This document shows positions 7,774-11,187 of a DNA stretch of 11,187 bases, in pieces. Source of the stretch: JAWUWD01 sp034112085 (GTDB taxonomy: Bacteria > Bacteroidota > Bacteroidia > Cytophagales > Cyclobacteriaceae); NCBI GenBank assembly GCA_034112085.1, contig JAWUWD010000115.1, positions 1 to 11,187 on the forward strand, in the 5' to 3' direction. The notes under the pieces are model-generated. The model did no database searches and had not been told where the DNA came from. It saw only the letters and a program-made list of their open reading frames with translations. Positions within the stretch are counted from its first letter, which is position 1; the number at the start of each line of letters is the position of its first letter. A program made the position numbers and the translations under genes.

Positions 7774-8085
7774 ATGATGCTCATACATATTGGTACTCAT
7801 GATGAAAGTCAAGCTTTAGAGATCATTGATTACCTAGAGGACGAAAAGTTAATCGTTGACGCATTGATTGTTCAGTCAGTAATAAGAACAAGATCAAATG
7901 GATAGAGTAAACAATTGCCTTATTTTTTGATTTTGGCTAAAACCAAAGCTTTGCTTTTCAATACGGTTGATCAGGCTTTGATTGACAAATATCCTGATAA
8001 TGTGCCATCTATTTATTCTACACCTATTCTTAATATGGACTGGGATCAGACCAATGATTTAAGAGAAAACACCACCAAAGTCTAA
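7774..8085 (+). pseudogene. cutA: CutA-like divalent-cation-tolerance protein gene interrupted by an in-frame TAG
   Basis: One frame runs from ATG (7774, or a second ATG at 7777) to TAA (8083-8085): 103 codons, close to the roughly 105-residue length of CutA1 proteins. The only defect is TAG at codon 44 (7903-7905). The first part begins MLIHIGTHDESQALEIIDYL, like the first strand and helix of CutA. The part after the stop contains LILAKTKALLFNTVDQAL and IYSTPILNMDW, the strongest resemblance to the family (the KTK segment and the YS.PI strand), and ends ENTTKV. CutA proteins form small trimers and are linked to metal tolerance, though their function is poorly defined. Both sides stay in the same frame and show protein-like character, so this is one recent nonsense change (for example GAG to TAG), a recoded stop, or a base error. 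As written, translation would give a 43-residue fragment. It sits 19 bases after the TolC gene and is probably on the same transcript. Confidence 0.75.
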
Positions 8086-8152
8086 GGTATATATGATAGT
8101 ATCAATGATGCAGTCAGATTGAGTTGAAAAGTTTGATTGATGATTTATTCTC

Positions 8153-8192
8153 ACTTGCTCTATAGAGGGAGCAAGTTGATTCTTTCTAAAAC
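8153..8192 (+). terminator. Probable terminator of the efflux operon
   Basis: ACTTGCTC (8153-8160) and GAGCAAGT (8169-8176) form a perfect 8-bp stem around an 8-base loop. The sequence after it is T-rich but broken (TGATTCTTTCT), not a clean T-run, so termination may be partial. It is the only hairpin between the CutA-like frame and the promoter of the next gene. Confidence 0.5.
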
Positions 8193-8212
8193 TTTCTTTC
8201 AAATAAATGAAC

Positions 8213-8243
8213 TGTGTTTTTACAATGCCGTTTAGTACATTTG
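8213..8243 (+). promoter_or_regulatory. Bacteroidota-type promoter of the TPR-protein gene
   Basis: TACATTTG (8236-8243) fully matches the Bacteroidota -7 consensus TAnnTTTG. TGTG at 8213-8216, exactly 19 bases upstream, matches three of four bases of the -33 box TTTG. A transcript would start near 8250, giving a leader of roughly 75 bases before the ATG at 8327. Confidence 0.55.
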
Positions 8244-8265
8244 GCAAACATTTCTAAGATGATGG

Positions 8266-8278
8266 AACAATAATTGTT
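8266..8278. promoter_or_regulatory. 13-bp palindrome in the leader of the TPR gene
   Basis: AACAAT-A-ATTGTT is a perfect odd palindrome about 16 bases after the predicted transcription start, where a bound repressor could block transcription. It is short and AT-rich, so chance is possible. No regulator for it is visible here. Confidence 0.28.
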
Positions 8279-8326
8279 ACATCGTTTAGTTAGAAGTGAA
8301 ACTCAAAGAACTACTCGAGCATATAC

Positions 8327-11187
8327 ATGCGTTATATCATAATTATTAGCCTTCTATTGTCCTCTATGCTAGGAGGCTCATTAGTGGCACAGCAGCACAT
8401 TAGCAGCAATTCTCCAGATCAACTCTATCGCGATGGACTAGAACTACTGCAACAATCCAATTACGGAGCCGCAAGACGAACTTTCGAAGAATATATTCCT
8501 CTTGCTCAAAACACCATTCAACAACAAAACGCCAAATATTTTGTTGCGTTCAGTGCATTGAGCCTATATCACCAAGATGGGGAAGGACTGTTGACCAATT
8601 TCATCAATCAACATCCAAACCATCCTAAGTCAACAGTGGCTTATTATGAATTGGGTGATTTCTATTACCGACAGAAGAACTATAAAAACGCAGCTATTTA
8701 TTTTGACAAAGCTGACTTTAAGACTTTAGACAAAGACCAGCGTCATGCGGCTTACTTCAAAAGAGGCTATGCTTACTTTACTCAAAAGAAATTTGAGCCG
8801 GCACTTAAGAGTTTTGATGAAATCAAGTCACAGGAAGGACCATATAGAGCAGGAGCGAGCTACTATGCTGGTTATATCAATTATGAACAAGCTAGTTATG
8901 ATGAATCTTTAGCTGATCTAAAGAGAGCTTCAGAAAGCCAGTCATATGCTAAAATGGTGCCTTATATGATTGCCAATGTTTATTACAAACAAAAGGACTA
9001 TGAGTCACTGCAAACTTATGCAGAGCCCATGCTGAAAAGTGGAGATAAAATCACGAGCAGGGCTGATGTATCATTGTTGGTGGCAGAAGCATATTTCCAT
9101 CAAGGAGATTTCAAAAAAGCTAATGAGTACTTTTCAAGCTACAATTCTAAAGGGAAAGTAAGCCCTGAGTTATCCTATCGGATGGGGTATGCGGCCTATG
9201 TTGCTGGTGAGAACGACCGTGCAATTGAAGCTTTCAAAAAGGTCAACACAAAAGATGAACAACTCTCTCATCAGGCTGATTATTATTTAGGAATACTATA
9301 TACAAACCAAGGAAATAAAACATTTGCCATTACAGCATTTGATCAGTTACTCAATGATAAGGTGGCTCCAGATCTGAAAGAAGAAGCGATATATCATTCA
9401 GCAAAACTTCACTATGAAGTGAGTCGAACACATCAAGCGATATCATTGATGAAACGATACCTGGAAGAATTCCCGAAAGGTAAATACCGCAATACAATAA
9501 GTGATTTGCTCACTCAAGCATATTTCAATGAAAATGATTATGATGAGGCATTGAAGTACATTGAAACTTTGTCTTCTAGAACGACAGAGGTGAAAAAGGT
9601 CTATCAAAAAGCTACTTTTCATAAGGCAATAGAACTTTTTAATAAAAATCAATATGCCATAGCTGTAAAGATGTTTGATGAGTCGTTATTGTATCCGCTA
9701 GACACTGAATACCAATTAGGTGCGTACTTTTGGAAAGGTGAGGCTTACTCTATTGGCAATAAGTATACAGAGGCAGCTAGTGCTTATCAAAAAGTACTTT
9801 GGAGTCAAAATAGAGACGGAAGTGAATATGAATTGAAGGCAAGATATGGGCTAGGATATGCTTACTTCAATGATAAAGAATATGATAAAGCTCGAATTCA
9901 ATTTTATGAGTATGTCACTAGTGGTAAGAGTAGTATTTCAAAATCTAATCACCACGATGCAACTATTCGATTGGCAGACTGCTATTATGTAAAGAAAGAG
10001 TATTCTGCTGCCATTAAGTATTATCAGCAGTCCATAGCTCAGAGTAGAGTAGATAATGACTACAGTTATCTACATTTAGGCTTGATCAATGGAATAGAAG
10101 GTAATGTCCCCGCAGCCAATCAGGCATTTGATAACGTGATTCAGAATCATAGTCGATCCAAGTACTATGACGATGCAGTATTTAATAAAGCACAGCTAGC
10201 TTTCGAGAATGGTCATTATGATAGAGCTATAACCTCATTTGGTACATTGATAAGTGACAAACCAAAAAGTAAATATGTTCCATATGCCCATGTGAAAAGG
10301 GCATCAGCATACTATAATAAGAAATCGTACGATAAGGCTATCAGTGACTATGAGACAATTATCAATGACTTTCTCAATCACAGCCTAGCTAAGGATGTTT
10401 TACTTCCGCTGCAGGAAGTACTTACACTACAAGGCAAGTCTCAAGAGTTTGATAAATATCTGGATAAGTATAAAGCGGCTCATCCGGATGGGCAAGGCCT
10501 TGACAATGTCGAATTTGAGGCAGCGAAAGGACTATACTTTAATCAAGAGTATGCTCATGCGATAGAGAAGTTAAAAGCATATCAGAACGAATATCCCGAA
10601 AGTGGTTTATTAGAGCAAGTAAAATTCTATATAGCCGAGTCATATTATCGAATAGATGATCGAGAAAATGCATTGACATATTATACGGAAGTGATAGCCA
10701 ATGAACATTTCACACAATATCATAAAGTGCTCGGTAGAATTGCTGAATTGGAATTTCTACAACAACGGTATGACAACGCCATCTACTTTTATCAGCAGTA
10801 CAATGCACTAGCGAGAAGCAAAAAGCATCAGTACGCTGCACAGAGTGGTCTGATGGAATCGTATTATTTAACAAATCAATATGACTCGGCTAAATCCTAT
10901 GCCAATGGGATACTATCTCTAGGTGGAGTGAATGCTGATGGAATCAATAAAGCTTCCCTGTATGTAGCGAAGTCATCAATAGGACTAGGAGACTACGAAT
11001 CGGCAAAAGATGAATTGCTAACCACGCTTAATATTGCAAAGGATGTACATGGAGCAGAAGCCCAGTATAGATTAGGAGAGATTCAACACCTGGAAAAAGA
11101 CTATCAGAAGTCAATCGAAACTTTAGTGGAAATTAATAATTCTTTCCACGCATACGAGAAGTGGGTAGGTAAGGGTTTTTTACTAAT
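8327..11187 (+). CDS. Large secreted tetratricopeptide-repeat protein, 3'-truncated by window edge
   Basis: The frame starts at ATG 8327 and stays open to the right edge: 953 codons and two extra bases without a stop. Residues 1-21 are a Sec signal peptide (MRYIIIISLLLSSMLGGSLVA, in two parts: MRYIIIIS, then LLLSSMLGGSLVA), so the protein is expected in the periplasm or on the inner face of the outer membrane. The rest is almost wholly TPR helical hairpins of about 34-36 residues, with recurring blocks such as AYYELGDFYYRQKNYKNAA, AYFKRGYAYFTQKKFEPAL, GLGYAYFNDKEYDKA and YYLGILYTNQGNKTFA. Usual TPR positions (Gly/Ala-Tyr, Tyr-x-x-Ala, terminal Pro) are clear. Bacteroidota commonly encode proteins of this kind of about 1000 residues, so perhaps 50 residues are missing; the last codons (YEKWVGKGFLL) resemble their C-terminal part. 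It probably acts as a protein-interaction scaffold in the envelope; some databases would label it TolA-binding/YbgF-like. It has its own promoter and is not clearly part of the efflux operon. No Shine-Dalgarno sequence precedes the start. Confidence 0.9.
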   Translation, partial: MRYIIIISLLLSSMLGGSLVAQQHISSNSPDQLYRDGLELLQQSNYGAARRTFEEYIPLAQNTIQQQNAKYFVAFSALSLYHQDGEGLLTNFINQHPNHPKSTVAYYELGDFYYRQKNYKNAAIYFDKADFKTLDKDQRHAAYFKRGYAYFTQKKFEPALKSFDEIKSQEGPYRAGASYYAGYINYEQASYDESLADLKRASESQSYAKMVPYMIANVYYKQKDYESLQTYAEPMLKSGDKITSRADVSLLVAEAYFHQGDFKKANEYFSSYNSKGKVSPELSYRMGYAAYVAGENDRAIEAFKKVNTKDEQLSHQADYYLGILYTNQGNKTFAITAFDQLLNDKVAPDLKEEAIYHSAKLHYEVSRTHQAISLMKRYLEEFPKGKYRNTISDLLTQAYFNENDYDEALKYIETLSSRTTEVKKVYQKATFHKAIELFNKNQYAIAVKMFDESLLYPLDTEYQLGAYFWKGEAYSIGNKYTEAASAYQKVLWSQNRDGSEYELKARYGLGYAYFNDKEYDKARIQFYEYVTSGKSSISKSNHHDATIRLADCYYVKKEYSAAIKYYQQSIAQSRVDNDYSYLHLGLINGIEGNVPAANQAFDNVIQNHSRSKYYDDAVFNKAQLAFENGHYDRAITSFGTLISDKPKSKYVPYAHVKRASAYYNKKSYDKAISDYETIINDFLNHSLAKDVLLPLQEVLTLQGKSQEFDKYLDKYKAAHPDGQGLDNVEFEAAKGLYFNQEYAHAIEKLKAYQNEYPESGLLEQVKFYIAESYYRIDDRENALTYYTEVIANEHFTQYHKVLGRIAELEFLQQRYDNAIYFYQQYNALARSKKHQYAAQSGLMESYYLTNQYDSAKSYANGILSLGGVNADGINKASLYVAKSSIGLGDYESAKDELLTTLNIAKDVHGAEAQYRLGEIQHLEKDYQKSIETLVEINNSFHAYEKWVGKGFLL

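Noticed and set aside
1916..8085. Stop-codon reassignment or systematic recoding as the cause of the interruptions
   Set aside because: The interruptions are TGA, TAA and TAG, one each, and every intact gene here ends at TAA; the lipoprotein remnant also lacks its catalytic core, which recoding cannot explain.
8059..8247. Minus-strand 62-codon open frame after the CutA-like gene
   Set aside because: It covers the terminator hairpin and the promoter of the TPR gene on the other strand and encodes nothing recognisable.
9443..9652. Minus-strand 69-codon open frame inside the TPR gene
   Set aside because: It is a shadow of the TPR coding frame, which is continuous over more than 950 codons.
1..11187. 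CRISPR array, tRNA or rRNA genes, insertion sequence ends
   Set aside because: Reading both strands by eye I saw no regularly spaced direct repeats, no cloverleaf or rRNA-like stretches, and no transposase frame or terminal inverted repeats.

Overview
The window looks like Bacteroidota chromosome, probably a marine Cytophagales-type organism (the phylum is more secure than the order). The evidence is low GC, gene starts without strong Shine-Dalgarno sequences (one exception at 4999-5004), a good match to the Bacteroidota -7 promoter box TAnnTTTG at 8236-8243, and typical families of that phylum: a large FtsX/MacB-type permease ending NPIESLRYE, a TetR-ABC-HlyD-TolC export operon, and a roughly 1000-residue periplasmic TPR protein.

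Layout from left to right. (1) 2-1876, + strand: the 3' part of an FtsX-like ABC permease, cut by the window edge and followed by a strong hairpin terminator. (2) 1916-2329, - strand: a decayed lipoprotein gene of the metallo-beta-lactamase-fold N-acyl-homoserine-lactonase-like type. It has two in-frame stops and has lost the whole catalytic core. (3) 2330-2594: an AT-rich intergenic region with weak regulatory candidates. (4) 2595-7754, + strand: a tight four-gene operon of TetR regulator, ABC exporter, HlyD-type adaptor and TolC-type outer-membrane channel, with gaps of 3, 11 and 1 bases. (5) 7774-8085, + strand: a full-length CutA-like reading frame interrupted by one in-frame TAG. (6) 8086-8326: a hairpin, then a good Bacteroidota promoter. 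(7) 8327 to the right edge: a secreted tetratricopeptide-repeat protein, open to the end of the window.

The operon encodes a complete envelope-spanning pump: inner-membrane ABC exporter, periplasmic adaptor and outer-membrane channel, with its likely repressor as first gene. The ABC protein keeps its Walker A motif but departs from consensus at the Q-loop, the signature motif, the catalytic glutamate and the switch histidine. That makes its ATP-hydrolysis mechanism the most interesting protein-level question here. The two broken genes flanking the operon, neither of which appears as one intact ORF, are the other main discovery. I found no tRNA, rRNA, CRISPR array, insertion sequence or clear mobile element.
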